Assembly (NCBI GenBank): GCA_024362935.1
Contig: JANCRA010000009.1
Coordinates: 18,421,572-18,485,571 of the forward strand
Direction of reading: 5' to 3'
Source: Setophaga petechia
Taxonomy: Eukaryota; Chordata; Aves; Passeriformes; Parulidae
DNA length: 64,000 bases
Positions 1-11,085 of this stretch are shown one piece after another. Under the pieces are notes generated by a model. That model ran no database searches. It worked only from the letters and a program-made list of their open reading frames with translations, and had not been told where the DNA came from. The number at the start of each line of letters is the position of its first letter. Positions within the stretch are counted from its first letter, which is position 1. The position numbers and the translations under genes were made by a program.

Positions 1-2823
1 TGTAGGAGGATGTTGAATGATGCAGAATTCATTCTTTCCCTAGAAAAATTATTTCAAAGATTAAGAAAATCCCTGCTGAAAATACAGAACTTTCTTTTAG
101 TGTAAACTGCATAGATTTTTTTCCTTTGGCTACTTGGATAAGCCTTATCCTTCTTTTCTGCTGGGTTTTATCCTCGGTTTAACAACAGCCAACCATGTCT
201 TTTTATACTATTGACGATGATAAAATCAGCTATTAACTGTTGCTCAGATGATCGTTGATCATCTGTTCAGGTTATCTGTTGTTTAGATGATACTGTGCTA
301 ATAAATATTTTTCAAGGCCTCCCAGGTATTCTTGCAGGTTTCACCAAATGCTTTCAAAGAGCAGGGCATGCTTCTTCCCGCTCTCATTGCAGTGCTGCCA
401 AACAGAGTTGTACATTTCAGTTCACTCACCTTCTTACCTGGGCACTGCAGAGTCTCCATTTGGGTCTTTGGGCTTTTGTGATGGTCACACACAAGACCTG
501 TATTTGTTTGTTACTGAATATATGCTCTTGCAGCTCTCTGAAAGTATAGGCTAATAATTTGTGTGTCCCTTTAGTGAGTCCATCGATTTTGTGATTTCCA
601 TCTGTGAAAGTTACCAGCAACAATTCCAGTAAAACAGTTGAATCAAACAAAAAAAAAAAATCTTCTTTTCAGATCTTTTAATTTCTCTTCAGCATACATG
701 TCAGAAATAGAGTGACTAGGGTTTTTTTGTTCTTCTCTAGCAATTTGCCTAAATTCAGTGTCTTCTTACCTTTTCCTTCTTTCCCTCCATTTCACCACTT
801 GTTGGCATGGCATACTTCTTTTGCAAGCTGCAACAAAGAAAAAAAATGCGTAAAGCAGGTGTCATTATCAGCATTTCTTAAAGTATCCTATTTTGACTGT
901 GTCTATGTTTTAGTCTCTCTTTAGTACTGGGAAATTATTTTCTACTTAAAATGCTGTCCCAGACATGTTTTCAGGGCAACAGAGAAGTACTGGTGGTGCT
1001 GATTCAACAAGGACACATTTTTCTTTTATAATTCCTTTGGATTGTGAGAAACAAAAAAACATGAGTGAAAGCACCATGGTAACTTCCTCCAAATAAAAAA
1101 TAAAAATCAGCAAAAAGATGTCATGATTAAGTATACCATGGAGGCTTTGGCCCCATTACACAATCAATGTTGTAAATTACAAACAAGAAATATGTTTCCT
1201 CCAGTGAATTATTTGTACTTACATGAGATACTCAGTCTCATTTTTCTTCCCCTTCACTTTCAGTGGAGTTAGCTTTTTCCCAGAGAGCTTTGTCATCAGT
1301 CACTTCCCTTATCAAATGATTCCTATGTCTAAAGTGCCACCAACTAAACCTAACATATCCTCTGGGCAGATCAAGGGCTCCTCATGTCTAGAGCAGGACG
1401 TACATAACCAGCAGGGGAAAAGACCTGCTTAGTTACTTCCTGTAGGTGAGGACAAGGATATAAAATTCAGTAATATTTGACTTTTGATTTCACAGTATTC
1501 ACTCATTTTTATGACAGCTGAAAACTTACTTTTCTTCAGTGGGAAATCACTATACCCAGTAAAAATGCTGTTTAATAAAATGGGTACAAGGAGACAAAGA
1601 CGTGATACCAACAGGGAACAGTTTTCTTTGTGACCCTCATGACATACTCTGGATTTGAATGCTTCTTCATCCAAATAATACTAGGTGATAGTCATAGGGA
1701 GAGGGTACTTTTTCGTTGAAGTCAGCTACTTTGAAGCAAGTTTGTGACTTGCAGTGACCTTTAGAGGCAGAGATGTTCATTCCTTCAGGAGAGTCATTTA
1801 ATCTGAATATTCTTGTACAGTATTTGACTTGAATCCAATTTCAAGACCCAGTGATCTAAGGAAGACATGATTAATCATTAAAAGACTGGTACTTACCACA
1901 TCAGTGTATTTATCTGTGGATGCAAAATATAACTTTGACATCTCAACCATTTAGTGCTGTTGGGACATATTCAGATTTTAGTTACATCTTGATTTTTTTC
2001 TGGATTTTTTCAGTTTCATTTATTTCTGTATATTACTTGGTGGTAGCATTCATTGTATTTGTTTGGTTCACAATGCTTAGACTGTCACACTTCATGAATA
2101 ATTTGTCCCCCTCCTTTTTTTTTAATTAATAAAGTTGGCAATGACCACTTGTGATAGAACTAAAGATTATAACAGATTTATGTTTATGCATACTCATATT
2201 GTCCATAAATTATTCCATATCTTAATGCATTAATGATGAAATGCTGGTAATCTTTAAGCACAGGTCAGACAGATGTCAGGGAACATCTCTACTATCATTC
2301 TCTTATCACTGCTTTTCAGTAGCTGGGACTTTAAATGTGCAAGACAGTCAGCAGCAGCCCAAAGCTGAACAATTTGTATGTGACTCCTGCATGCTGCAAG
2401 TGCCTTTCCACAAGCTGGCAAGTATTCTTTTCTCCTGTTACTTTAACTTGGTTTCCTGTCTTTCTTACTCTAGAGGAAATTATTGGTCCTCAGAGCACTA
2501 ACTTGAAATCTTAGAATAAAACCTAATCTTACCTTCAAAATACTGTTAGCTTTTCCTTCTGTCTTATAATCAAATATTTAACTTTCTATCTACACCTGCA
2601 GGTTTTCCATTTAGAGGTGTGCAATGAGTAAGAATATTTGGTAGCGTGATATTTCATCACTGGAAACTAGTTTTACCAAGTTGGTATAATTAAAAAATTG
2701 TACTGAAGAATAAATTAAATTCTGTGGTCTTATTTCAGTGGAGTTTGCTCCTTACCTTTATTTACTAGATGTAATTCTAATAGCTTAAAGTGATTTTGTC
2801 TGGTTTTATTTTCCTCTTGCCAG
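1..2823 (+). other. POGLUT3: 3' part of POGLUT3 intron 1
   Basis: This AT-rich sequence ends in a pyrimidine-rich acceptor (ttcctcttgccag) at exon 2. No signal-peptide exon, CpG island or promoter is visible, so exon 1 is placed left of the window. Short ORFs here show no family resemblance. I see no recognisable repeat. Confidence 0.75.
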
Positions 2824-3021
2824 GAAGAACACAGTTTAAAGTGGTAATTAAAGCACTTTCTCCAAAAGAAGTCACCAGAATTTACACGCCTCGGCCTTTG
2901 GATAGAAATGATGGTACATTCCTTATGCGTTATCGGATGTATGGGAGTGTCACAAAAGGCTTGAAAATTGAGATACTTTATGGTGATCAGCATGTGGCTC
3001 AATCACCTTATATTTTGAAAG
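2824..3021 (+). CDS. POGLUT3: POGLUT3 exon 2, filamin-type Ig domain
   Basis: The exon starts after ttgccag with two bases completing a split Gly codon and ends G|gtgagg. It encodes 66 residues of the filamin/ABP280-like Ig domain, including [19 protein letters not shown] and the end of the domain, [11 protein letters not shown]. This part is nearly identical to human POGLUT3. The domain precedes the catalytic domain in POGLUT2 and POGLUT3 and is absent from POGLUT1. Confidence 0.96.
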
Positions 3022-6000
3022 GTGAGGGTATTTTTTGTAATAATGTAATGTGTCAAAGTTCTGAATTAGGGTATATTTCAAACTGCAGTACGTGGGCTGT
3101 GGTAGCAGTGGACAGCTCAAACTGTTCTGAGTCCCCCGTGTGCTTGGCAGGTTCACAGAAATGGACTTTCATTTAGCAGAATAATTTCACCCTGATAACA
3201 AAAAGTCTTGTATTTCTGAAAAGAAAAGAATGTTGCTGCTTTTTCAGTTACACTGCAAAATTCCAAAAACTATAGGAATGATGATTTCCTAGGAAAACTG
3301 TAGAAAGCATGGTATAAAAATGCCAAGCCACTGTAATGTATAAATTATGTGTGCTGTAGAATCATGAATACAGACTCTGGGTGCTTTGTTTTCCACAGGA
3401 CCAGTTTATCATGAATACTGTGACTGTCCTGTAGAAGACCCTGAGGTCTGGCAGGACATGATGTCCTGTCCATCCCAAGAGCCTCAGATAACAAAAGACT
3501 TCATTTCATTTCCCACCATTGACCTGCAGCGAATGCTTAAGGAAATCCCAGCCAGGTTCGGCCAGACAGGAGGTGCTATTGTCCATTACACTGTCCTGGA
3601 TAATCACATCTACCGGCGCTCCCTAGGGAAGTACACAGACTTCAAGATGTTCTCCGATGAAATGCTCCTGTCACTGGCCAGGAAGGTATTGCTTTGGATC
3701 ATGTCACTTATTAAGGCAATATCACAGAACCACAGAGTGGCTGGGGTGGGAAGGGACCTCTGGAGAGCATCTAGTCCAACTCCCCTGCCAAAGCAGGTTC
3801 ACCCAGAACTGGTTGCACAGGATCATCTCCAGGATGGGTTTTGAATATCCACAGCCTGTCTGGGCAGTCTGTTCCATGGCCCCATCATCCTCACAGTAAG
3901 GAAGTTTTCCCTCATATTTAGATGGCACTTCTGATGTTTAACTATATGCTTGTCTCCCCTTGTCCTGTTGCTGAGCACCATTGGAAAGAGTCTGGCCCCA
4001 TCCCTTGACAGCTGCCCTTAAGATATTTGTGAGCATTGACAAGATCCCCTCTCAGTCATCTCTTGTCCACGCTAAGCACATTTAAATATGGCAGTACTGC
4101 AATCATTGTTGTATCTTCACATGTATAATTCCTGAAGTAAGATTTGACATTCCATCAAGACAACACTGGGCATTAGGAGTAATGTGTGGGGGCTGCTCCT
4201 AGCAGTATTGGAAATGCTTGGAAAGCTCCAAGGGCTAAGGCCCAACTGGAAGCTGTTTCGTGGCCTCTGGGTGTTCCTTTCAAACTTGCTTGCAGGGCAG
4301 AAGCTTGGAATTTATGCATTAAGCACAGCTAAATCTATGAACTATCCAGTAGGTGCACTGAGTGTGTGACATGAGAGAACTGAGGAACAGATATAAGAGT
4401 GACAGACAGCTTCTCTGTGTTACTATCCATTCTTGGGTACACATCTAGGTTCGTCTTCCTGACGTGGAGTTTTATCTCAATGTTGGAGACTGGCCAGTTG
4501 AGCACAGGAAGGTTAATGATACACCTGGGCCTGTACCTGTCATCTCCTGGTGTGGCTCTGTGGATTCCAGAGATATCATCCTGCCAACGTATGATGTAAC
4601 CCACTCGACTCTGGAAACCCTGCGTGGTGTCACCAATGATCTCCTTTCCATTCAAGGAAATACAGGTGAGTTAGAGACTGGGGGTTTAAAAAGAATTTGT
4701 GATTTCCATCAGAGAAGCAAGTTGCATTCAAATGTGTTGAAGTCTTCAGTTACAAGTGCCCTGGGACATCTCTGAGTACAAGCAGCTTAGTCTTTACAGA
4801 TTGCAAACACTTCTCAACACTGCCACTAAGCAGGTGTATAATTTAGAACCAAAATTTAAGAAGTCCAGTTTGCAATAAATGTGAATTTTATATTTAAGGC
4901 ATCTAGAAGATACCTACTGTGATCTGGCGAAGGAAAACTAAATGAAATTAAAAGGTCTTTTTCCTCAGTAAAGGGCTCAAACACTAATCAAACACTAGCC
5001 TTTTTCCTGACTGTCTTGTGGCCCAGTGTTCTGTTTACAAAAACTTAATTTGAATCCTGAAAGAAGTAAGCTGATACTATGCTGCAGCCTCTCTCAAATT
5101 AGAAAACATTGTCTATATGAAGAAATACCTCAGAGAAAGATCTCTTTAATTGCTTTTCTGGCTTTGAAAGAGGAGTCAGCTTTACTGACAGGTGTCTTCC
5201 TCCCCCTCAGGGAATTAAAGAATTCTTAGGGATCAAACAAATGGCATAAGCAATACCTAAGGAGTAAAACTGGAGTGGAAAGTTACTTCTTTTTATTTAA
5301 TTAGTTCTCAGTTCCTCTTTTCTTTATTAGTTTTTAAATTAAATATTTCAACTAAACGATCTGTTAGAGGCATTGTGTGTTTACTGATTTAGTACAGCTG
5401 CTTTTCCAATTAGGAGACAGTAAGAGACTACAGCATTTAGTAGGTCCTTGAGGGAAATTTTCACCAGAAAGGTGAGGAAGGGCATAGTTAATGCAGTAAG
5501 CAGAGATTAAGTCTTTCAGACTCTTGCTAAGTATTTAGAGGACACAACATAGCCATTTATTTTCTTTTTTAAGGCATCATTAAGTGGTTCTTCAAGGACC
5601 TCCTAAACTGCTGGGTAACAGAGGTGGATTTTACTAAAGAAATTAGGTCATTGTGGCAGACTTTATGGATGGAGAATTGATTTAATTATTAGCATTTTCC
5701 TTACGTATTTTATTATAATCCCTTAGGTAGCTTTCAAGATAGTTGAAGTTATTGAAATACAAAATTGTTGACTGGAATAACAATTCTCCAGTTTTCCTTG
5801 TATGAGTCTCTCATCCCAAAATTCAAACCAGAATTGGGAGTTTAACCCTGTGATTAATAAGTGGTTATGGGAAACCATGCCTGTCCTACCATGTCTCCAA
5901 GTGTAATACCACTGTCAAACCAAGTTCCTTATTTGCCTTAAACAGATCCTGAACATTTCACTGCTGTTTGCTTTTGTCTTATCACTCACTGCTCGTAGGC

Positions 6001-7445
6001 CCCTTCTGGGAAAACAAAACTGAGCGGGCTTTATTCAGAGGTCGAGACAGCCGAGAAGAACGTCTCCATCTTGTCAAGTTATCCAAGGAAAATCCAGAAC
6101 TATTAGATGCTGGAATAACTGGGTATTTCTTCTTCAGAGAAAAAGAAAAAGAGCTGGGGAAGGCTCAGCTGATGGGCTTCTTTGACTTCTTTAAGGTAGT
6201 AATCAAATTATAGTTTCGGATTAATTTTGAAATTAATTATTTCAAATAATTAATTTCAGCTGAAAAGACAAAGCTTATTTTTGTTAATTCTTTTCAGTAA
6301 ACAAAACGATTATGCTGCTGTAAGAGCACAGGTCCATGCAGAGTAGATAAATCACCTGTAATCCATGTCCTAGTGTGACACACTTGTAGAGATAGCCAAG
6401 AAAGACCTTTAGAGAAACGTCTTGCCTTATTTTTTTTGTTTTAATAGACTGGATTTCTCACCATCAGGGTTTCTTTGATTTGGGGTAGTATGAAAACAAT
6501 GGACACAATTTACAGCCATTTCAAGTACAGTATGGATGTCTGAAAGAGTCTTTATAGTAACAAATTAGAAAAATAGATGAGTATTTTTGTTGTACTGTAA
6601 CATACAAATTCTACTGCAAGAGAAATAAAAAAAATAAAAGGGACAGAATCCTGTATAAAGTGATTATAATATATAGCAATTGAAATTCTGTTCTGAAGTT
6701 CAGTATTTCAGAAATCCTGTAACAGCCAAGAGAATCTGCCAAAGCATGACATTCATGGTTATTTCTAGTATTACGTTTCAGCTTATTTTATATAATAATA
6801 TGTTTCAGGTTATTCTATATAATAGTATTAAGTCAGAATAAATTTACTCTGTTTGAATTGCAGTATAGATTAGTTTTATTTCCTTCCCTGCTGTAGCCCT
6901 TGCTCTATCCCAGGACACTTCAATAGGACACCCCTCAAGCAGCTCATGTGACACAAAGGTTCTTCACTGTCAGCCTCATGTTGAAAACAAATCCTTTTTC
7001 TATTAAATTATCTAGAAGATCATGAAACTACACGTGCTTAACACTGAAATGAGTTTGAAGATGAAAATGAATAAACATGATTACTTCTTGCCTGTTAAAA
7101 TAATAATTTATACAGTCATTGTTCTCATTCTGGTACAAAACATTTCACCTTTTTTCCTCTCTCTTCATGCTGTAGTACAAATACCAAGTGAATGTAGATG
7201 GCACCGTAGCAGCTTACAGGTTTCCATACCTCTTGCTGGGTGACAGCCTGGTATTGAAGCAAGATTCCCAGTACTATGAACACTTTTATATTGGATTAAA
7301 ACCTTGGAAACATTATGTTCCAGTTAAGAGAAACTTAGAGGACTTGCTAGACAAAATAAAATGGGCTAAGGTAAGTTCCATTATTGATTTAAGTTTAAAG
7401 TGATGAACAAATTTATCTTAATAGTCTCTTCTTTTGTATTTTTGT

Positions 7446-7512
<67 letters not shown>

Positions 7513-9479
7513 TTGCATGAACTCTATTGAGATCCTGGAATAAAGGAAGTACATTTTGTTGTTAGTATAAAATGGGAAGGCCTTATTTGAAATAACCACC
7601 TCTATTTAGGGCAGCACTTAAGTGTTCATTTTAAGTATGGGCAGAAGAGTTCATGAGTCAGAGCCTCAGCATACTGACTAAGGTAATTGTGAAAGAAACA
7701 ACCAGATTCCTAGATACTACTTAATTAATGCTATAGCTTTTTTAGGCCCTGACTAGAGCAGAAGTTACTGCATGTTCTGTTTGAATGTACAAAAGATTCC
7801 TGCTCTCTGTAACATGCTGAGAGTGGGAGACTGGGATCCTGTAAACAAACAGATACAATTCTGTGATTGAAAACACTGTTTGTGCTTTAAGTCAAAGTGC
7901 TGATAACGTTAAAAAATACAGGAAGAATTTCTTTTCTGAGAGTACTGTAATTCTACCTAAGGAATCAGAGGAGAGTACTAAAAGCGTTGCAACGTAGACC
8001 TAAAAAGCTTGAGAATAAGTACATGAATTCATGTACTTATTTTTAAAAAGAAGACATTGAATTCCATTGCATTGGAGAGGACAAGAGCTGTGGTTTTGTC
8101 CTCTGCAAACTAAGTAGGTCTGGGAGATATCAGAACTGATTTTGAAGAGACTTGAGGCTTCGACAGAATGGTAGAGCAGTAATCAATTGAGTTTTCAAAA
8201 TTGTGCAGTTAGTCAGGAAAGTTGTTATTGATAGCCCTAAGGTAGCAGTAGTGACAATAAAAGCAATCCAGTATTTTTAAACAAATCTGCCATTTTAATC
8301 ATGCCTTTGCAATCTACCAGTAATTGCAGTTTATTTTGCAGATTTGAATAGCCCATTTAATAAAACTTCTAATGCTAGTAAGGCTTTGAGTTGCTCTGTT
8401 ATTCATTTGTTTCATCTGAATTTTCCAGGAAAATGATGAGGAAGCAAGAAAAATTGCTAAACAAGGACAACTAATGGCAAGAGAATTACTTCAGCCTCAC
8501 AGGTTTTACTGCTACTATTATAAAGTGCTCCAGGTGAGTACAATAGATCACTTTATTACTCTCCCCCCAGCTGCTACAAATTTCATATTCAGTCCTTACT
8601 TAAGTCACTAGCAGACATATTATTCATAGATCAGTGTGAAGAGCTTTGCTAAACCCTGCTTCTTAATTAAAGAATCTACCTGACATAATGGTTATTTTGC
8701 AGAATCAGGAATTTTTTTTTTTGCCCCCATCCCCTATCAGCCCTGTTTTCATTGTCACTTGGTATTTGGTTTCCAGTAGATATCTGTAGGAGATAATCTG
8801 TACATCCACTTTTCTTCCTTTTTCTCTTCTTACATCTAAGCTACTCTACTACAAAACAATGAATATATGGAAAAGAAATTCCAGAATTGTGACTAATAGA
8901 TTGTAGGGGATGAAGCAGACCGAGTAGTCATTTCTTCCTTAGAAAATGCAAATCTCTAGTGAAGTAAGTTTCTCCTCTCTGAAAGTATCTTTTTCCTGTA
9001 CTGCTGTGCAGTTAGATGTCAACTTCACCAGCCACAGGTTAACACAAAAGATGGAACTGTTCAGTGTACAAAAATGACATTTTTATGCATTATCTGTGTG
9101 AAGTGGTTAGGCACAGATGATGACAATATTCAAGTTACCATAATAATAGGCAGAAACATGACAGGAGGTTTTCAGAGGCACTGTAGCCCATTAGTAGGTG
9201 TGTTACAAAGACACTTTGTGCAGAGGCTGTGAACAATGGCATAAGGAGCCTGGATAAAGGTAGGCTTCTGAGTGGAAGGGAGGAGGAAAATTCTGCTTCT
9301 TGAATTATATGTTGGTGCTTATGGCATTCTTAAATGTTGTTTACATATTTCAGAAATATGCCGAACGCCAAGCCAGCAAACCTGAAATACGGGATGGAAT
9401 GGAACTTGTACCTCAGCCTGATGACAGGGACTCGGTGTGCAGCTGCCACAGGAAAAAGCCTTTAAGGGAAGATCTATAA
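2824..9479 (+). CDS. POGLUT3: POGLUT3 (KDELC2) gene span, exons 2-8, 5' partial
   Basis: This span includes introns; the coding segments are listed separately. Protein O-glucosyltransferase 3 is a soluble ER-lumen enzyme that adds glucose from UDP-glucose to serines of EGF repeats in proteins such as fibrillins, LTBP1 and Notch (family knowledge). The seven exons seen total 1325 nt and encode about 441 residues: most of an N-terminal filamin-type Ig domain, then the CAP10-type glycosyltransferase domain, then a C-terminal REDL that fits a KDEL-like ER-retrieval signal. Exon order, phases and protein sequence follow the human protein (about 507 aa) closely. The missing part is about 67 residues: the signal peptide and the start of the Ig domain, on exon 1, which must lie left of the window. 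The paralogue POGLUT2 is less likely, because the sequence tracks POGLUT3 and ATM is the neighbour, as in human 11q22.3. Confidence 0.96.
3399..3685 (+). CDS. POGLUT3: POGLUT3 exon 3
   Basis: The exon lies between ttccacag and AAG|gtattg, 287 nt. It encodes [15 protein letters not shown], the linker after the Ig domain with its conserved cysteines, then the start of the CAP10 glycosyltransferase domain ([38 protein letters not shown]). The phase joins exon 2 through a split Gly codon. An ORF runs on past the donor into the intron, but similarity stops exactly at the GT. Confidence 0.97.
3686..4448 (+). other. POGLUT3 intron 3 with CR1 fragment
   Basis: The intron is 763 nt. Its first half is mostly an antisense CR1 3' end (listed separately). 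The rest is unremarkable up to the acceptor acacatctag. Confidence 0.85.
3720..4075 (-). mobile_element. CR1 LINE 3'-end fragment
   Basis: The + strand shows the reverse complement of a CR1 3' end: a cacaga-type terminus, then ggaagggacctctggaga, agcatctagtccaac and tgtctccccttgtcctgttgctg. This is the usual order of an antisense bird CR1 tail. It is 5'-truncated like most genomic CR1 copies and lies wholly within POGLUT3 intron 3, in the opposite orientation to the gene. Confidence 0.9.
4449..4665 (+). CDS. POGLUT3: POGLUT3 exon 4, catalytic domain
   Basis: The exon begins after acatctag and ends ACAG|gtgagt, 217 nt. It encodes [19 protein letters not shown], then [20 protein letters not shown] and [14 protein letters not shown]. 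This is the CAP10/Rumi-like sugar-transferase core. Phase is 0 at the start and 1 at the end, matching its neighbours. Confidence 0.97.
4666..5998 (+). other. POGLUT3 intron 4
   Basis: AT-rich intron of 1333 nt. I see no recognisable repeat or extra exon; it ends at the acceptor ctgctcgtag. Confidence 0.7.
5999..6195 (+). CDS. POGLUT3: POGLUT3 exon 5, catalytic domain
   Basis: 197 nt between gctcgtag and AAG|gtagta. It encodes [20 protein letters not shown], the [10 protein letters not shown] block typical of CAP10/Rumi glucosyltransferases, then [20 protein letters not shown] and MGFFDFFK. An N-glycosylation sequon (NKT) is present. Confidence 0.97.
6196..7175 (+). other. POGLUT3 intron 5
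   Basis: AT-rich intron of 980 nt, including an imperfectly repeated ttatttta/ataata tract near 6780-6830. No coding or mobile-element sequence was recognised. Confidence 0.7.
7176..7370 (+). CDS. POGLUT3: POGLUT3 exon 6, catalytic domain
   Basis: The exon starts after catgctgtag and ends AAG|gtaagt, 195 nt with both ends in phase 0. It encodes [38 protein letters not shown] and [17 protein letters not shown]. This is the CAP10 C-terminal region (UDP-sugar-binding side by family analogy) and almost identical to human. Confidence 0.97.
7450..7512. repeat. (CA)n-(TA)n compound microsatellite
   Basis: About 17 CA dinucleotides run directly into about ten TA units with one TG interruption. It lies 80 nt downstream of the exon 6 donor of POGLUT3. 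Confidence 0.97.
8014..8041. repeat. 28-bp perfect palindrome
   Basis: AATAAGTACATGAA is followed directly by its exact reverse complement, centred on GAATTC between 8027 and 8028, with no spacer. It is inside POGLUT3 intron 6. Confidence 0.97.
8429..8533 (+). CDS. POGLUT3: POGLUT3 exon 7
   Basis: 105 nt between aattttccag and CTCCAG|gtgagt, phase 0 at both ends. It encodes [20 protein letters not shown] and [15 protein letters not shown], the helical end of the catalytic domain with the conserved YCYYY block. Confidence 0.97.
8534..9353 (+). other. POGLUT3 intron 7
   Basis: Intron of 820 nt, AT-rich, without recognisable repeats; ends at acatatttcag. Confidence 0.7.
9354..9479 (+). CDS. 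POGLUT3: POGLUT3 exon 8, C-terminus with REDL
   Basis: This terminal coding segment encodes [20 protein letters not shown], a Cys-containing tail, and [11 protein letters not shown] followed by TAA at 9477-9479. REDL fits the (K/R/H)DEL-like consensus for retrieval from Golgi to ER through KDEL receptors. Human POGLUT3 ends REEL as I recall it, so the last motif differs conservatively. Confidence 0.96.
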   Translation, partial: KYAERQASKPEIRDGMELVPQPDDRDSVCSCHRKKPLREDL

Positions 9480-11085
9480 CTGTACTGGATGGAGAAAATT
9501 ACCCACTTAAAATGCAGGAATAGGAATTAAGCTGTGAAATCTAAGACTCTTATGCAGTAGCAGGCATTCTTAGTTATGTATTCTTTTTGTATTTTCATAC
9601 CGTTTTTCCTGCTCATTCTGATCTACAATGTTGGGTCTCCCACTTTTGGCTCCATGACCACCACCAGACAGACAGTGAGCCTGCAGTGGGGAGTGTCTGG
9701 GGGATTTGTTTGATGTACTGCATCATCAGGAAGCAGAGCACAGAGATGCTCACGTTCCACATGGGACCTATTTACTGGTTTTGTGAGGAACTAGTCACTG
9801 CAAAGATCTTGCCATGAGTCAGTGCAAGTTATTCTAAAGGAGCAGTTGTGATACATTGAAACAGTGTTATGATTTCTTCATAAAGTTTACCTCAGTGTTA
9901 GATTGTTTCTTGTATGCAAGACAATTTTTGAACTAGACAAAATGAATATTTGTGATTTACAGATATCAGATCTGGTCATGCTTTCAGATTATTTTGTGGT
10001 TTATGACAGGTAACAGACAACATGATATAACACTCATCTGTTTTAGAGGAAAATGGAGAGCAGTGGGAGACATTAGAAAAACATGTTTATAAGTATCATG
10101 GCTATGAATCACCAGAATTAAATATTGCTTTAAAACAGATTCTCTAGCTGTCACAGTGCCTTGGGTGCCAAGTCACCATTCTGAAAACATGTTCCCTTCC
10201 TATGACTGTCTGTAAATGTAGTCACAGTTCCACAAAAGGACTTGGGAATTTCATGCCATGGGAAATACTGGTATCTTAGTTCGGCAATACCATCCACAGT
10301 ATTCTGGACTACGTGAAATCTGAAATTTGTTTTAGATTTAGCAGAGTTTTAGACCAACTCGGTTTAATTCTTTTGTAATAGTCTAGGAGTTAGAGTCCAT
10401 GTAAAGCAACTGGGAAGCTGGTTGTCCTCCTTGGTTTAATTCAAGGCCATTTTTTCCAGAGGGTGCCTTAGCTCCAGACTGGGCAAGAGGTTTTCAGGTC
10501 TTCTGCCAAAGTTCATGTGCAGCCATGAAGCTAGCAATGCAAAATTCGCAAGGGCAGAAGGATCTGGTCATACCTTTGTGACAAAGTCTGCCTTTGGATG
10601 GGGCAGAAGAGGAATCCTACTCCTGGATGCAACTCCAAATACCTCTGTTGATTTTTGTCCAAGTTTGTCTACTTCAAAATGCATAAATAGTCCTGGAAGG
10701 AGACACCAATACCAAGACCAGTGCCCACAAGCACTCATTTCTGTGTTTCCGTCTTGGCTAATGCAGCCTGCGTGTGCAGCTCCTGACTCACTACAGGCAA
10801 ATGAAAGCTTTCATGGATACTGAATTCTCCCTACACTAAAAAGAATGGAGATGTCTGCAAGACAGTAGACTTGTCTGATTGATTTGGTGCACTACAATCA
10901 TGCAGGCTTCATTCTTGGTTCCACACTGCCAATTGCATAAAATTTCTGCATTAGAACAGGAAGAAAGGCAGTATGCTAAATATGGAAAGAACGTTGTCTT
11001 TCTAAAGAGGTCAGTGCAACTGTCCATCAGTCATTTATTACATTATGCCAGTTAAGAAATAAACCTGTATCATGTTGCTCTACCT
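9480..11085 (+). other. POGLUT3: POGLUT3 3' UTR (inferred)
   Basis: This is sequence after the stop with no conserved reading frame. A 102-codon ORF inside it has no visible similarity. The end is inferred from the polyadenylation signal at 11058. No CR1 or other mobile element interrupts it. Confidence 0.5.
11058..11063 (+). promoter_or_regulatory. POGLUT3: Candidate POGLUT3 poly(A) signal
   Basis: A canonical AATAAA is followed some 30-45 nt later by a T/GT-rich stretch (tttgttctggttctg). I noticed no other AATAAA after the stop codon before this one. An ATTAAA near 10117 is an alternative upstream signal. Confidence 0.5.

Larger units (their letters stand above)
7371..8428 (+). other. POGLUT3 intron 6
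   Basis: Intron of 1058 nt. It carries a CA/TA microsatellite close to the donor and a 28-bp perfect palindrome (both listed separately). No coding sequence was seen. Confidence 0.8.

Noticed and set aside
295..650. Several short overlapping ORFs in POGLUT3 intron 1
   Set aside because: They overlap on both strands without similarity. None looks like the signal-peptide exon of POGLUT3.
7381..7599. 72-codon - strand ORF with Cys-Val repeats
   Set aside because: It is a translation of the CA/TA microsatellite.
10515..10823. 102-codon ORF downstream of POGLUT3
   Set aside because: It is in the likely 3' UTR, has no recognisable domain and lacks exon-like boundaries.
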